Positions 1 through 9,322 of a stretch of DNA of 64,000 nucleotides are shown here, piece by piece. The number at the start of each line of letters is the position of its first letter. Positions within the stretch are counted from its first letter, which is position 1. Position numbers and translations under genes: made by a program. The DNA lies in contig NZ_FPJZ01000001.1 of NCBI RefSeq assembly GCF_900119485.1, forward strand, positions 412,053 through 476,052, read 5' to 3'. Under the pieces are notes generated by a model that searched no databases, was not told the DNA's origin, and saw nothing but the letters and a program-made list of their open reading frames with translations. Source of the stretch: Thermoactinomyces sp. DSM 45891 (GTDB taxonomy: Bacteria > Bacillota > Bacilli > Thermoactinomycetales > Thermoactinomycetaceae).

Positions 1-1281
1 TTAAAGCACTCGATTGCTGTTCATCACCCACGCTCGATTGCTCATCTACACTGTGCACCGTTGATCCCTGCTTTAGCAGCAGAACAATTTATCTCAGCCA
101 CTAATCAGTCGATGGACTCTTGGGATCAAAGCTCTGTAGGATCATTTGTTGAAAATCGGATGATCGAGTGGTTATGCGGGCTATATGGTTATAGTCCAAC
201 CAGCGACGGTGTATTTACTAGCGGAGGAACCCAATCAAACTTCATGGGCATTCATCTAGCGCGTGATCAATATGCTGAGTCAAAATGGAATTGGAATATC
301 CAACAAAAAGGATTGCCACCGGAAGCATCCAAGCTACGGATTTTATGCTCGGAGAAGGCTCACTTTACCGTTCAACAGTCAGCCGCTTTGCTAGGTCTCG
401 GCTCTCAATCGGTCATCTCCATTCCAGTCGATCAGCATCAACGAATGTCAACTCTTCATTTACAGGAGACGATCGATCGCTTACTTGATGAAGGATTAGA
501 ACCTTTTTCCATCATTGCGACAGCGGGAACAACTGACTTTGGTAGTATTGATCCCCTCGATGAGATCGTTGAGATTGCAAAACAATACTCGATATGGCTC
601 CATGTCGATGCTGCATACGGTGGAGCTTTAATCTTAAGTGAACGAGAGTCTGTCAAACTAGCCGGTATCTCTCAAGCAGATTCCATCACAGTCGATTTTC
701 ATAAATTGTTTTATCAACCCATTAGCTGTGGGGCTTTTCTCTTACGTAATCAGGAGCATTTCGGGTATATTCGCCTTCATGCGGACTATTTAAATCCGGA
801 AGATGATGAGGAGCAGGGCGTGCCTAATCTCGTAAATAAATCGATACAGACAACGCGCCGCTTTGATGCGTGTAAGTTATTAATTAGTTTGCAGGTATTA
901 GGAGAGAATCAGTTTCCAAAGTTGATTGAAACCACGATTGATTTGGCAAGGGACGTGGCGCACGATATAGCGAATCATTCTTCTTTTGAAATAATAAATC
1001 CAAATCCTGAGATCAATGCTATTGTTTTTCGATATAATGATGTGAATCAAAACTACTCTGATCATCAGTTAGATAAACTCAATTATCAAATTAGACAAGC
1101 ACTCTTACAATCTGGCTCAGCTGTCATTGCAAAAACGAGGTATCAAGGGCGTGTCTATCTCAAATTTACATTATTGAATCCACGGACCCAACGATCTGAT
1201 ATCCAAGCGCTATTAACCGAAATAACAGAGATCGGGAAGAAATTAGAAGGAGGGCTTTTCGCACATGCAAGTACCAAGTAG
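1..1281 (+). CDS. rhbB: PLP-dependent 2,4-diaminobutyrate decarboxylase, 5' partial
   Basis: Group II PLP decarboxylase that would convert L-2,4-diaminobutyrate to 1,3-diaminopropane, the diamine backbone of schizokinen/rhizobactin-type siderophores. The frame is open from base 1, so the true start lies outside the window; the TTG at 61 is internal, because the HCAPLIPALAAE block that precedes and spans it is conserved in the family. Visible motifs: SWDQS and SGGTQSN near the front, HVDAAYGG (PLP-ring aspartate), and DFHK with the Schiff-base lysine at bases 703-705. It overlaps the next gene by 17 bp. Family assignment is strong; the diaminobutyrate substrate is inferred from operon context. 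Related aromatic or glutamate decarboxylases are less likely here. Confidence 0.9.
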   Translation, partial: LKHSIAVHHPRSIAHLHCAPLIPALAAEQFISATNQSMDSWDQSSVGSFVENRMIEWLCGLYGYSPTSDGVFTSGGTQSNFMGIHLARDQYAESKWNWNIQQKGLPPEASKLRILCSEKAHFTVQQSAALLGLGSQSVISIPVDQHQRMSTLHLQETIDRLLDEGLEPFSIIATAGTTDFGSIDPLDEIVEIAKQYSIWLHVDAAYGGALILSERESVKLAGISQADSITVDFHKLFYQPISCGAFLLRNQEHFGYIRLHADYLNPEDDEEQGVPNLVNKSIQTTRRFDACKLLISLQVLGENQFPKLIETTIDLARDVAHDIANHSSFEIINPNPEINAIVFRYNDVNQNYSDHQLDKLNYQIRQALLQSGSAVIAKTRYQGRVYLKFTLLNPRTQRSDIQALLTEITEIGKKLEGGLFAHASTK

Positions 1282-3106
1282 ACAAATCGCAACGCAACAC
1301 AGCATGCAAAACCTACTAAACTGCTTTTTACGTGAAACTCAAATTGGTTCCATTATCGATCGCCAATCTCTACCTTCATCCATTACAACCACTGTGGGTG
1401 TAGAAACTGTTTTTGAAATTCCTTTAAAATCAATTGGTTTTACTATTTTCGCACCTATTTCCTATGTTTCAAAGACTGGGAGACACCTCTTTACATTCCC
1501 ACTCTACGTTGAAAGAGGCTCAAAGGTAGAAGAGCTAGATTTTGTATGGTTAGCCACGCTGCTAGCGAAAGAAGCAGCAGCATTAGAGGGAGTTAACTTC
1601 ATTCCGAGTGATCTACTCGTACGAATCTTGCAAAGCGAGCAACTGATGACCCAGTTTATCGAAAACCGCTCTACAGATCAGGAGTCCCTTACGCACACCT
1701 ATTTTAGTTTTATTGAAGCAGAACAATCACTTTTAGTAGGACATCTCCTCCATCCAACACCAAAGAGTAGACAAGGGCTACATGAATCAGAGCAAATTCG
1801 TTATGCTCCTGAGACCAAAGGGGCATTTCCACTCCACTACTTCCGTGTACATCACTCCCTTGTACTCGAAAAATCGAATCTATCCGAAAGTGCAACCGAT
1901 TGTATCAAACAGGAACTACGCAATGATCAGGCGATTCCTGCAAAGTGGAAGAGTACATATTGCCAAGAAAATGATTCCTTTTCGATTATCCCCATTCATC
2001 CACTACAAGCAGAACAACTTCTCCAACAGGAATGGGTTCAATCCGCAATCGTAAACGGGACGATTTATCATCTCGGGACCATCGGCAGAGAATATCAAGC
2101 CACCTCTTCGTTACGCACTTTGTATCATCCGGAGGCTCGCTTTATGATCAAAGGCTCCGTTCCGATTCAAATTACGAACTCCTTGCGAGTAAACAAATAT
2201 AAAGAACTGGAACGGGGTGTAGAAGTTTCCAAGATCGTGGAAAGCCCGATTGGTAGTAACTTATACGACCGTTATCCTGACTTCCAAATTATCACAGATC
2301 CTGCTTTCATCACGGTTCAGCATCCAACTGAAGAAGAATCTGGATTTGAAATCACGCTACGATCAAATCCATTTATCTCTGGATTTGATCAGCAAGTCAC
2401 ATTAATTGCTGGATTAGGACAAGACATATATCCAGGTCACGGCTCCCGATTGAAACAGATTATCGAAAATCTTGCTAAGATTGAGCAACGATCGGTAGCA
2501 GAGGTAAGCCGAAAATGGTTCCAGCGTTATCTCGGGATTTCACTCGAACCTATGCTGGATCTCTATCTACATCATGGAATCGCGCTAGAGGCTCATCAGC
2601 AAAATAGCTTAGTACAACTTTCCATGGCTGGGTATCCTGTAAAGTTTTTCTATCGCGATAACCAGGGGTACTATTACGCAGAATCGATGTTTGAAGAACT
2701 ACAAAAGTTGATCCCGGACGTAAGCACCTTAAGCCAAACGATGTGTTCCGATGCGGTTGCAGATGAGCGTTTCCGGTACTATCTCATCTATAATCACATG
2801 TTTGGATTGATCCAAGCATTTGGAAATGCTGGCTTAATTGAAGAAGAGATTCTACTCTCTGATCTACGTGAAAGGCTCCAAGCATGGCGGGTTCATGATC
2901 GTCCTTCTTCTCAGTTCTTAACGAGCCTGTTGGAACATGAAGAGCTGCCCTGTAAAGCCAATTACCTAACCCGCTTCTATGAGATGGACGAGCTTGTTGG
3001 TTCCCTAGACACACAATCCATTTATACCATGATTCCAAATCCGCTTTGGAAAGGAGCCTCTTCTATTGGGCAAACACCAGTTACCCCGTCGAATCATTTG
3101 GGATAA
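1265..3106 (+). CDS. rhbC: IucA/IucC family siderophore synthetase (RhbC-like)
   Basis: NRPS-independent siderophore synthetase, 613 residues, the usual family length. It would activate a citrate carboxylate with ATP and condense it with an N-hydroxy-N-acyl diamine. Motifs seen: IPIHPLQAEQL near residue 243, a nucleotide-binding stretch with YHPEARFMIKGS near 290, and HGIALEAHQQN near 436, all typical of IucA/IucC proteins. The ATG at 1265 lies inside the end of the decarboxylase gene, with a purine-rich stretch (aagaaattagaaggaggg) just upstream, so the two are translationally coupled. Second gene of the rhbBCDEF-ordered operon. The exact product (schizokinen versus a relative) cannot be read from sequence. 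Confidence 0.9.
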   Translation: MQVPSRQIATQHSMQNLLNCFLRETQIGSIIDRQSLPSSITTTVGVETVFEIPLKSIGFTIFAPISYVSKTGRHLFTFPLYVERGSKVEELDFVWLATLLAKEAAALEGVNFIPSDLLVRILQSEQLMTQFIENRSTDQESLTHTYFSFIEAEQSLLVGHLLHPTPKSRQGLHESEQIRYAPETKGAFPLHYFRVHHSLVLEKSNLSESATDCIKQELRNDQAIPAKWKSTYCQENDSFSIIPIHPLQAEQLLQQEWVQSAIVNGTIYHLGTIGREYQATSSLRTLYHPEARFMIKGSVPIQITNSLRVNKYKELERGVEVSKIVESPIGSNLYDRYPDFQIITDPAFITVQHPTEEESGFEITLRSNPFISGFDQQVTLIAGLGQDIYPGHGSRLKQIIENLAKIEQRSVAEVSRKWFQRYLGISLEPMLDLYLHHGIALEAHQQNSLVQLSMAGYPVKFFYRDNQGYYYAESMFEELQKLIPDVSTLSQTMCSDAVADERFRYYLIYNHMFGLIQAFGNAGLIEEEILLSDLRERLQAWRVHDRPSSQFLTSLLEHEELPCKANYLTRFYEMDELVGSLDTQSIYTMIPNPLWKGASSIGQTPVTPSNHLG

Positions 3107-3653
3107 ATCGATTGAAAAAGAAATTTCGTTTCGTCCCGTTCAGTTAGAAGCTGATTTCGAAATGCTCTATCAGTGGCATCAAGAGCCACATGTGATTCCT
3201 TACTGGAATTTAAACATCTCACGTGAAGAGTATCTCAAACACTTAACACAATTTCTCCAAGACCCCCATCAAAGTTTACATATCGGATTGATCGATGGGG
3301 TTCCGATGAGCTATTGGGAGACCTACTGGGTAAAAGGAGACATCCTTGAAAATAGCTATGAATATCACCCAGCTGATCAAGGCGTACATCTTCTCATTGG
3401 TGATACTCATTATCTTGGAAAAGGATACGCACTTCCTTTATTACGTGCGATTACGCATCTATTGTTTGCAAACGCTGAGACTGAGAAAGTAGTTGCAGAA
3501 CCAAACTGTTTAAATAAGAAAATGATTCATGTTTTTGAAAAATGTGGATTCCAATTTCAGAAGAAAATCCCTTTGCCTGGTAAGGAAGCGGCCCTTCTCT
3601 TCTGCGATCGAAACGAATTTATACAAAGGTGGCAGGATATCCATGCAATCTAA
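3066..3653 (+). CDS. rhbD: GNAT siderophore N-acyltransferase (RhbD/IucB-like)
   Basis: Acyltransferase of the IucB/RhbD/MbtK type that would acylate the hydroxylated terminal amine of 1,3-diaminopropane, giving the hydroxamate. 195 residues. The GNAT core is visible: a strand followed by the acyl-CoA loop GDTHYLGKGYALPLLRA (around residues 117-133), then EPNCLNKKMIHVFEKCGF, a hallmark of siderophore acetyltransferases. TTG start at 3066 with AAAGGAG at 3050-3056; the coding region overlaps the preceding synthetase by 41 bp and the hydroxylase by 11 bp. Substrate is inferred from the neighbours; acetyl-CoA is the likely donor. Confidence 0.87.
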   Translation: MGKHQLPRRIIWDKSIEKEISFRPVQLEADFEMLYQWHQEPHVIPYWNLNISREEYLKHLTQFLQDPHQSLHIGLIDGVPMSYWETYWVKGDILENSYEYHPADQGVHLLIGDTHYLGKGYALPLLRAITHLLFANAETEKVVAEPNCLNKKMIHVFEKCGFQFQKKIPLPGKEAALLFCDRNEFIQRWQDIHAI

Positions 3654-4977
3654 CACTCTGTATGATGTGATTGGAGTTGGGCTCGGACCCTTTAACTTAG
3701 GATTAGCAGCATTATTAGATCCTGTAAAAGAGGTAAATGCTTTATTTCTCGAACAAAAACCAGAATTTGCTTGGCATCCTGGTTTATTAATCGAAAATAC
3801 GACCTTACAAGTTCCTTTTTTAGCTGACCTCGTTACCATGGCAGATCCGACAAGTCCCTTTTCGTACTTGAATTATCTACGGCATCAAAAACGTCTATAT
3901 CACTTTTATTTCTTAGAGCACTTCCATGTGCCACGTAAGGAATATAGTCATTACTGTCAATGGGTTTCAAAGCAATTAAACAGCTGTCAGTTTGGGCAAC
4001 AAGTAATTGGATTCGAATTTCATCAACAAGATGATCCAACTCAAAACTACTACGAAGTTTGTGTACGAGATACAACGAGTAAAGAGATCGATCTGCTACG
4101 TTGTAGGCACCTCGTTCTCGGTATAGGAACCACTCCAATCATCGATGAGCGTTTCCAACAACTCTCAGATCAAGACGTCTTTCATTCTTCGCTGTTTCTC
4201 GAAAGGCAGAAACGATGCCAGGAAGCGAAGAAGATTACCATTATTGGCTCGGGACAAAGCGCGGCAGAAGTGTTTCTAAGCCTTTTTCAAGATCAACCAA
4301 ATCATTCCTATGAGCTAAGCTGGTATACACGATCGAATGGATTTTTCCCTATGGAGTATTCAAAATTGGGCCTTGAACACTTTTCACCTGATTACACTCG
4401 TTATTTTTACTCCCTATCCCAAGAACAAAAAGATGAGCGAAGAAGAAAGCAAGATTTACTCTATAAAGGAATTAGTGCCTCAACGATTGCTGATATCTAT
4501 GATCTATATTACGAACGCACCATAGGTGGACAATCAGTTCCTGTTACCTTACAAGCTATGACCGCATTAGAGTCGATTGAACCCCGATTTAACGGAACTT
4601 ACGAATTAACTCTCAAGCATACCGAACAAGAAGTTAACTCCACTCAGCAGAGCGATGTCGTAATCCTTTCAACCGGATATGCCTCTCAAGTCGATCTCAT
4701 GCTTCATCCTTTTGGCGAATATATCCAGCGCGACGAAAAACAACGGCCCATCATCCAAGAGGATTATCAAATTGCTACTCAGGGCTGTCAGAACAACCGA
4801 ATCTATATCCAAAACGGGGAACTTCATAGTCATGGTATAGGAGCTCCTGATCTAGGGCTAGGGGCATATCGAAACTCGGTCATTATTAATTCATTGTTTG
4901 GTTCTGAAGTGTATCCTGTACAAGAGAAAAATGTATTTCAACAATTCGGCACAGCTCGTATTCCTAGCTATAATTAG
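3643..4977 (+). CDS. rhbE: FAD/NADPH-dependent diamine N-monooxygenase (RhbE/IucD-like)
   Basis: Class B flavoprotein N-hydroxylase of the lysine/ornithine monooxygenase family, 444 residues. It would hydroxylate the primary amine of 1,3-diaminopropane before acylation. Motifs: GVGLGPFN FAD-binding loop at residues 9-16, GSGQSAAE NADPH-binding loop near residue 202, and the late STGY motif near 341. The ATG at 3643 was chosen because the FAD fold begins right after it and AAAGGTGG precedes it; the frame is open further upstream (to 3529), but that stretch lies inside the acyltransferase gene. The operon with a diaminobutyrate decarboxylase argues for diaminopropane rather than lysine as substrate. 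Confidence 0.9.
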   Translation: MQSNTLYDVIGVGLGPFNLGLAALLDPVKEVNALFLEQKPEFAWHPGLLIENTTLQVPFLADLVTMADPTSPFSYLNYLRHQKRLYHFYFLEHFHVPRKEYSHYCQWVSKQLNSCQFGQQVIGFEFHQQDDPTQNYYEVCVRDTTSKEIDLLRCRHLVLGIGTTPIIDERFQQLSDQDVFHSSLFLERQKRCQEAKKITIIGSGQSAAEVFLSLFQDQPNHSYELSWYTRSNGFFPMEYSKLGLEHFSPDYTRYFYSLSQEQKDERRRKQDLLYKGISASTIADIYDLYYERTIGGQSVPVTLQAMTALESIEPRFNGTYELTLKHTEQEVNSTQQSDVVILSTGYASQVDLMLHPFGEYIQRDEKQRPIIQEDYQIATQGCQNNRIYIQNGELHSHGIGAPDLGLGAYRNSVIINSLFGSEVYPVQEKNVFQQFGTARIPSYN

Positions 4978-4990
4978 AGGTGAGAAAACG

Positions 4991-6814
4991 ATGACAATCA
5001 ATTCATCTAGCCAAAACATAAAGGAAATCCTAACTCCTGCCATCTGGGGAGAAGTTTCCGTACGACTCCTAAGTAAAATGCTTTCTGAAATGATGTATGA
5101 AGACATCATTCAACCCAAGGAAATTTCGTATGACGTTAAACAAAAATCCTATTTATATGAATTAGAAGTAGCCAACCAAGTTGTTTACACCTATGAAGCA
5201 AAAAAGCATCTATTTGATAGCTATCAAGTAACCCCTTCCTCTATCAAACGAATACAGGAAGGTATCACTACCCAAGCTACCAATCCCTTGCAATTTCTAT
5301 ATGAGCTACAACCAATCATCCCGATGTCTGGCGAAACAGCAGCTCATTTGATTCGTGAATATCAACAAACCTTAATCGCAGATGCTCATATTCTTCATAA
5401 AAAGAAAACGACACAAGACCTTGATCTGACTAGACTTGACTACTCCGATCTAGAGGGCATGATGGAAGGTCATCCTTGGATTACGTATAACAAAGGAAGA
5501 ATTGGCTTTAGCTATGGAGATTACCTTGCATATGCACCCGAACAGCGACAAACAACTCGATTTCTATGGATTGCCGTTCGCAAAGATTATACCGACCTTC
5601 AATCCGTCGAACAGGTTGATTTAGAGACACTCATTGTAGAGGAAATAGGAGCAGAACTTGCTAATGAGTGGAGAAACCAACTCATTAAAGAAGGACATAC
5701 TACAAATGAATATATTTTTATGCCGGTTCATGAATGGCAGTGGGATCAATACCTGATTCAAATGTTTGCGGAGCAAATTGCTACCCGAGTTATCATCCCT
5801 ATGGGGCGTGGCGCAGACGTGTATCTACCTCAGCAATCCGTACGCACCTTTGTCAATATGACCAGAAAAGATCGCTACCATGTAAAACTGCCGATGAGCA
5901 TCCTAAACACACTTGTTTATCGTGGACTACCAAGTGAGCGTACCGTCTTAGCACCTGAGATCACCACATATATCCAAAATATCTATCGCCATGATTCCTT
6001 TTTACGTGATGAACATCGAGTGATTCTACCTGGGGAAAATGCAAGTATCAATTTAAGCCACCCTTACTTTGAAAAAATTGCAGGTTCCCCTTATCAGTAT
6101 CTAGAACTACTCGGCTGTATCTGGCGAGAAAGCATCTATAACTTAATTGACGAAGGCGAACAACCCATTACCTTAGCTTCTCTTCTTTATGTAGACGGGA
6201 ATGGGAAACCCTTCATTCAATCCCTAATTGAAAAATCAGGTTTATCCGTAGAGGAATGGATGAAAGAGCTATTCGCTACTCTCCTCCCTCCACTATTACA
6301 TTATTTGTATCAATATGGAGTCGTCTTCTCTCCACACGGACAAAATACGATCCTAGTCCTAAAAGACCACCGTCCACACCGCTTAGCAATCAAAGACTTC
6401 GTAGACGATGTTAACGTCAGCAAATACCCATTGCCAGAGCTCGCAACCCTTTCAGACGAACTTCGCCAAGTACTACGAAGCGAAGAGCCAGAAGGACTAT
6501 GCCAGTTTATCTTTACAGGGCTATTCGTTTGTCACTTCCGCTACCTCGGACAACTGCTAGAAGCGCATACCGGTTGGAGTGAACAATGCTTCTGGAAAGA
6601 AGTAAGAAACGTAATCGAATCCTATCAAAAACGCTTCCCACAACTAGAAGAACGCTTCGAAGTCTTCGATCTATTACGACCTGAATTTACCAAACTATGC
6701 CTAAACCGCAATCGGATGCTCGATTACGGATATGGAGATGATGCAGGGCGACCCCATGCATCGGAGTTTGGAAAAGTGCGCAATCCGTTAGCATTAGTGG
6801 GGGTTAATCAGTAG
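4991..6814 (+). CDS. rhbF: IucA/IucC family siderophore synthetase (RhbF/IucC-like)
   Basis: Second NRPS-independent synthetase of the operon, 607 residues, expected to attach the second hydroxamate arm to the citrate monoamide. Motifs: HEWQWDQYL near residue 247 and FSPHGQN near 447, followed by the KDFVDDVN active-site block. ATG at 4991 has AGAGGTGAG upstream; the frame is open further up to 4898, but that region lies inside the hydroxylase gene. The operon ends here at a strong terminator. No siderophore exporter or receptor gene follows. Assignment as the second-step (type C-like) enzyme rests on gene order and IucC-like motifs. Confidence 0.9.
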   Translation: MTINSSSQNIKEILTPAIWGEVSVRLLSKMLSEMMYEDIIQPKEISYDVKQKSYLYELEVANQVVYTYEAKKHLFDSYQVTPSSIKRIQEGITTQATNPLQFLYELQPIIPMSGETAAHLIREYQQTLIADAHILHKKKTTQDLDLTRLDYSDLEGMMEGHPWITYNKGRIGFSYGDYLAYAPEQRQTTRFLWIAVRKDYTDLQSVEQVDLETLIVEEIGAELANEWRNQLIKEGHTTNEYIFMPVHEWQWDQYLIQMFAEQIATRVIIPMGRGADVYLPQQSVRTFVNMTRKDRYHVKLPMSILNTLVYRGLPSERTVLAPEITTYIQNIYRHDSFLRDEHRVILPGENASINLSHPYFEKIAGSPYQYLELLGCIWRESIYNLIDEGEQPITLASLLYVDGNGKPFIQSLIEKSGLSVEEWMKELFATLLPPLLHYLYQYGVVFSPHGQNTILVLKDHRPHRLAIKDFVDDVNVSKYPLPELATLSDELRQVLRSEEPEGLCQFIFTGLFVCHFRYLGQLLEAHTGWSEQCFWKEVRNVIESYQKRFPQLEERFEVFDLLRPEFTKLCLNRNRMLDYGYGDDAGRPHASEFGKVRNPLALVGVNQ

Positions 6815-6865
6815 AGGTAAATAATGCTCCAATGAACATTTGCAAAGACCACTCCAAACTGAATA

Positions 6866-6905
6866 AAAAAACGTGTGCGGACACTTCACACCGCACACGT
6901 TTTTT
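6866..6905. terminator. Bidirectional terminator after siderophore operon
   Basis: Ten-bp perfect GC-rich stem (acgtgtgcgg/ccgcacacgt, 10-nt loop) flanked by A5 and T5, between convergent genes. It serves the siderophore operon on + and probably the binding-protein gene on -. Confidence 0.9.
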
Positions 6906-6993
6906 ACTTTTTATCCGCACTATTAAATGTCATCCAGTAATGAGACGGAATAGGACATCCTTTACTAGTTAATCCTTTCATTAACCCTCAAGT

Positions 6994-7785
6994 TTACCCC
7001 TTCGATACATCCTCACCAAAATACTTCTTCGAAATCTTCTCCAGGGTACCATCTTTCTTCATCTCATCAATTGCCTTATTAACCGCCTCTAACAACTTAG
7101 GGTTCCCTTTTGGAATCGGAAAGGCACTTTCTGCACGCTCCATCGCTTCACCTACCGTTTTAAGTGGCAATTTATTTGTCTTCATCATCTCAGCAATCGC
7201 AAGGCGATCATTCATACTAAAATCAATTCGCTTCGCCGCCACATCGCGCATAGCAGTCATCATATCCTCGTATGCCTTAATTTCTGCACCCGCATCCATT
7301 GCCATCTTTCCATAATTACTAGTTGGCGTCTGACCTGCCTTTTTCCCTTTTACATCAGTAATCGCTTTAATTGAATTATTATCTTGCGCAACCACTATTT
7401 GTGCAAATGAAACTGTATATGCCTGACTAAAATCAAATTTTTCCTTTCGTTCAGGCTTAACCCCTACTTGATTCGCAGCAAGATCAATTTTTTTCGTTTG
7501 AAGACTTGCCAACATTCCATCCCAAGGGATCTCTTGAAACTTCGCTTGAACGCCTAACCGTTTAGCCACTTCTTTTGATACTTCTACATCATAACCTGTT
7601 AATTCGTTTGTTTTCTCATCGTGATAACTAAAAGGCTTATAGGTACCCTCTGTCCCAATCGTAATAAATCCTTGGTTTTTCATTTTATCGTAAAGGTCCG
7701 TGCCTGTTGCTTTTTCTTGGCCACCACCACAGCCAGTAACCACCACTGAGAAACTCAACACGATTCCTAAAAGCCACTTCTTCAT
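6994..7785 (-). CDS. Amino-acid ABC transporter substrate-binding lipoprotein
   Basis: Extracellular solute-binding protein of family 3, 263 residues, with an N-terminal signal and lipobox ending at Cys19 (VTGC). The mature part shows the family pattern: GTYKPFSYHDE, TGYDVEVSKEVAKRLG, and the late KKYFGED. Such proteins bind a polar amino acid or cystine and hand it to an ABC permease. The ATG is preceded by AGGAGGAAT. No permease or ATPase gene lies beside it, so it is an orphan within this window. Ligand unknown; a cystine- or glutamine-type ligand is only a guess. Confidence 0.88.
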   Translation of the reverse strand: MKKWLLGIVLSFSVVVTGCGGGQEKATGTDLYDKMKNQGFITIGTEGTYKPFSYHDEKTNELTGYDVEVSKEVAKRLGVQAKFQEIPWDGMLASLQTKKIDLAANQVGVKPERKEKFDFSQAYTVSFAQIVVAQDNNSIKAITDVKGKKAGQTPTSNYGKMAMDAGAEIKAYEDMMTAMRDVAAKRIDFSMNDRLAIAEMMKTNKLPLKTVGEAMERAESAFPIPKGNPKLLEAVNKAIDEMKKDGTLEKISKKYFGEDVSKG

Positions 7786-7882
7786 TCCCGTATTCCTCCT
7801 AAAAACTAATCCCTAGTATATTAATATGAATTTAAGGTTTTACAAAGAATAATCTTACGCTCCTTTCGAATAGCTGTCAACT

Positions 7883-9214
7883 CTAGTGATCAAAAAAACT
7901 TCGACTATGACCAAAGAGACGAGCATGCATCTTGGTAGCAAACGAATCCGTCATCCCTGCTATGTAATCACAAACCACCCTAGCGCGATCGGAGTCGGCA
8001 GAAACTTGTTGATATAAGATACGATCATTTTCGGAAAGAAGTAGATGATTATTCATCATTGCTTCGAAAAGTTGGTGAATCATACGCTGACCTTTAAAGG
8101 CAACCATTTGCACTTTTTGTGAATAAATGACCCTCTCCATTACAACTTGACTAAAGCGTTGTAAGATAAGTTGTAAATCGGCTGGCATCAAAACCGTATG
8201 AGAAATTCTCATCGAAGGAGCTTGATCCGCAGAAAAAAACTGATGCACTTCTAAACTATGAATGAATGTGGAAATAATAGCACCAAAGACTCGATTTAGC
8301 TGATATTTTAAACTGTCTCGATCTGATTCCAATTGTTTTAAATCAGAAATAGCTTGGTGAAGAGCGGGTTCTTTATTGTATTTGAGGAATACTTGTACTA
8401 GATCAACCAACTCCTCTACCCGTAAAAAGCCGAGATTAATAGCGTCTTCGAGGTCGTGAGTCGCATATGCAATATCATCAGCAAGTTCAATAATGGAACA
8501 TTCCAATGGTTTATGTACCGTTTTTAGATATCCGTTAGGTTGTTCTTTTGTACGAGTTAGATACGCACGTTCTTCTGTCGTCAAGGGAGCTAACATCCAT
8601 TCAAAGGCCTCTTTATCACTCTGATAGGCGCTTGCTTTTGGGGGATGCTGGGTTTGTGCTGGATCTGTCGCATCTGCCATCGCTTTGTTCAGCAGGATTG
8701 GATACTTTAAAATAGACATCAGTAAGCCCCGAGTCGGATTCAATCCTAGCTTTTTATCTCCTTCTAACCGGGTCAAGATACGAAAGGTTTGAGCATTCCC
8801 TTCGAAACCTCCGTATGGTTTCATGCATTCATGTAGTGCATATTCCCCATGATGTCCAAAAGGAGGATGTCCCAAATCATGGGCAAGGGCGGCAGCTTCT
8901 ACTAGTGAAGCATCTAAGCTCTGCTTTTCTTGAAAGACAGCATGATTCTCATTTAGATGAATCACAATTCCCCGGGCAATTTGAGCAACCTCCATCGAAT
9001 GCGTTAGCCGGGTCCGATGAATATCGCCTACATCTAAGCCAATTACTTGGGTTTTCGCTTGCAATCGCCGAAACGCAGAACTATGAACGATTCTGCCATA
9101 ATCTTTTTCAAACGGATCACGAGCATCTGATATGCTACTCATACGAGAAGGGCCGCGGCGCTCATAGTCACTTGTTCGATAACATGTGTTATACTCATTA
9201 CGTTCCAATATCAT
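7883..9214 (-). CDS. dgt: Deoxyguanosinetriphosphate triphosphohydrolase-like protein
   Basis: HD-superfamily dNTP triphosphohydrolase, 443 residues, which would cleave dGTP (or other dNTPs) to the nucleoside and tripolyphosphate. The metal-site motifs are visible: HRTRLTHSMEV (first His), AHDLGHPPFGHHGE (HD pair), and a later SIIELADDIAYATHD with the last Asp. The ATG at 9214 was preferred to the GTG at 9223 because AGGGGTG stands 6 bases before the ATG and none stands before the GTG. Single gene, divergent from the response-regulator gene. dGTP specificity is not readable from sequence. Confidence 0.92.
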   Translation of the reverse strand: MILERNEYNTCYRTSDYERRGPSRMSSISDARDPFEKDYGRIVHSSAFRRLQAKTQVIGLDVGDIHRTRLTHSMEVAQIARGIVIHLNENHAVFQEKQSLDASLVEAAALAHDLGHPPFGHHGEYALHECMKPYGGFEGNAQTFRILTRLEGDKKLGLNPTRGLLMSILKYPILLNKAMADATDPAQTQHPPKASAYQSDKEAFEWMLAPLTTEERAYLTRTKEQPNGYLKTVHKPLECSIIELADDIAYATHDLEDAINLGFLRVEELVDLVQVFLKYNKEPALHQAISDLKQLESDRDSLKYQLNRVFGAIISTFIHSLEVHQFFSADQAPSMRISHTVLMPADLQLILQRFSQVVMERVIYSQKVQMVAFKGQRMIHQLFEAMMNNHLLLSENDRILYQQVSADSDRARVVCDYIAGMTDSFATKMHARLFGHSRSFFDH

Positions 9215-9322
9215 TTTATACACCCCTATTTTTCTTAATAATTTACATGTTGTATTCTTTATATTCTCAAGTCAAATATTTTTATTGATCTACTCGTTCA
9301 CAGAAAAGAGGATACTAATTTG

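Noticed and set aside
3529..3642. N-terminal extension of the siderophore hydroxylase
   Set aside because: The open frame upstream of 3643 lies inside the acyltransferase gene and has no family likeness; the FAD motif begins right after the ATG at 3643. The same argument sets the start of the gene at 4991.
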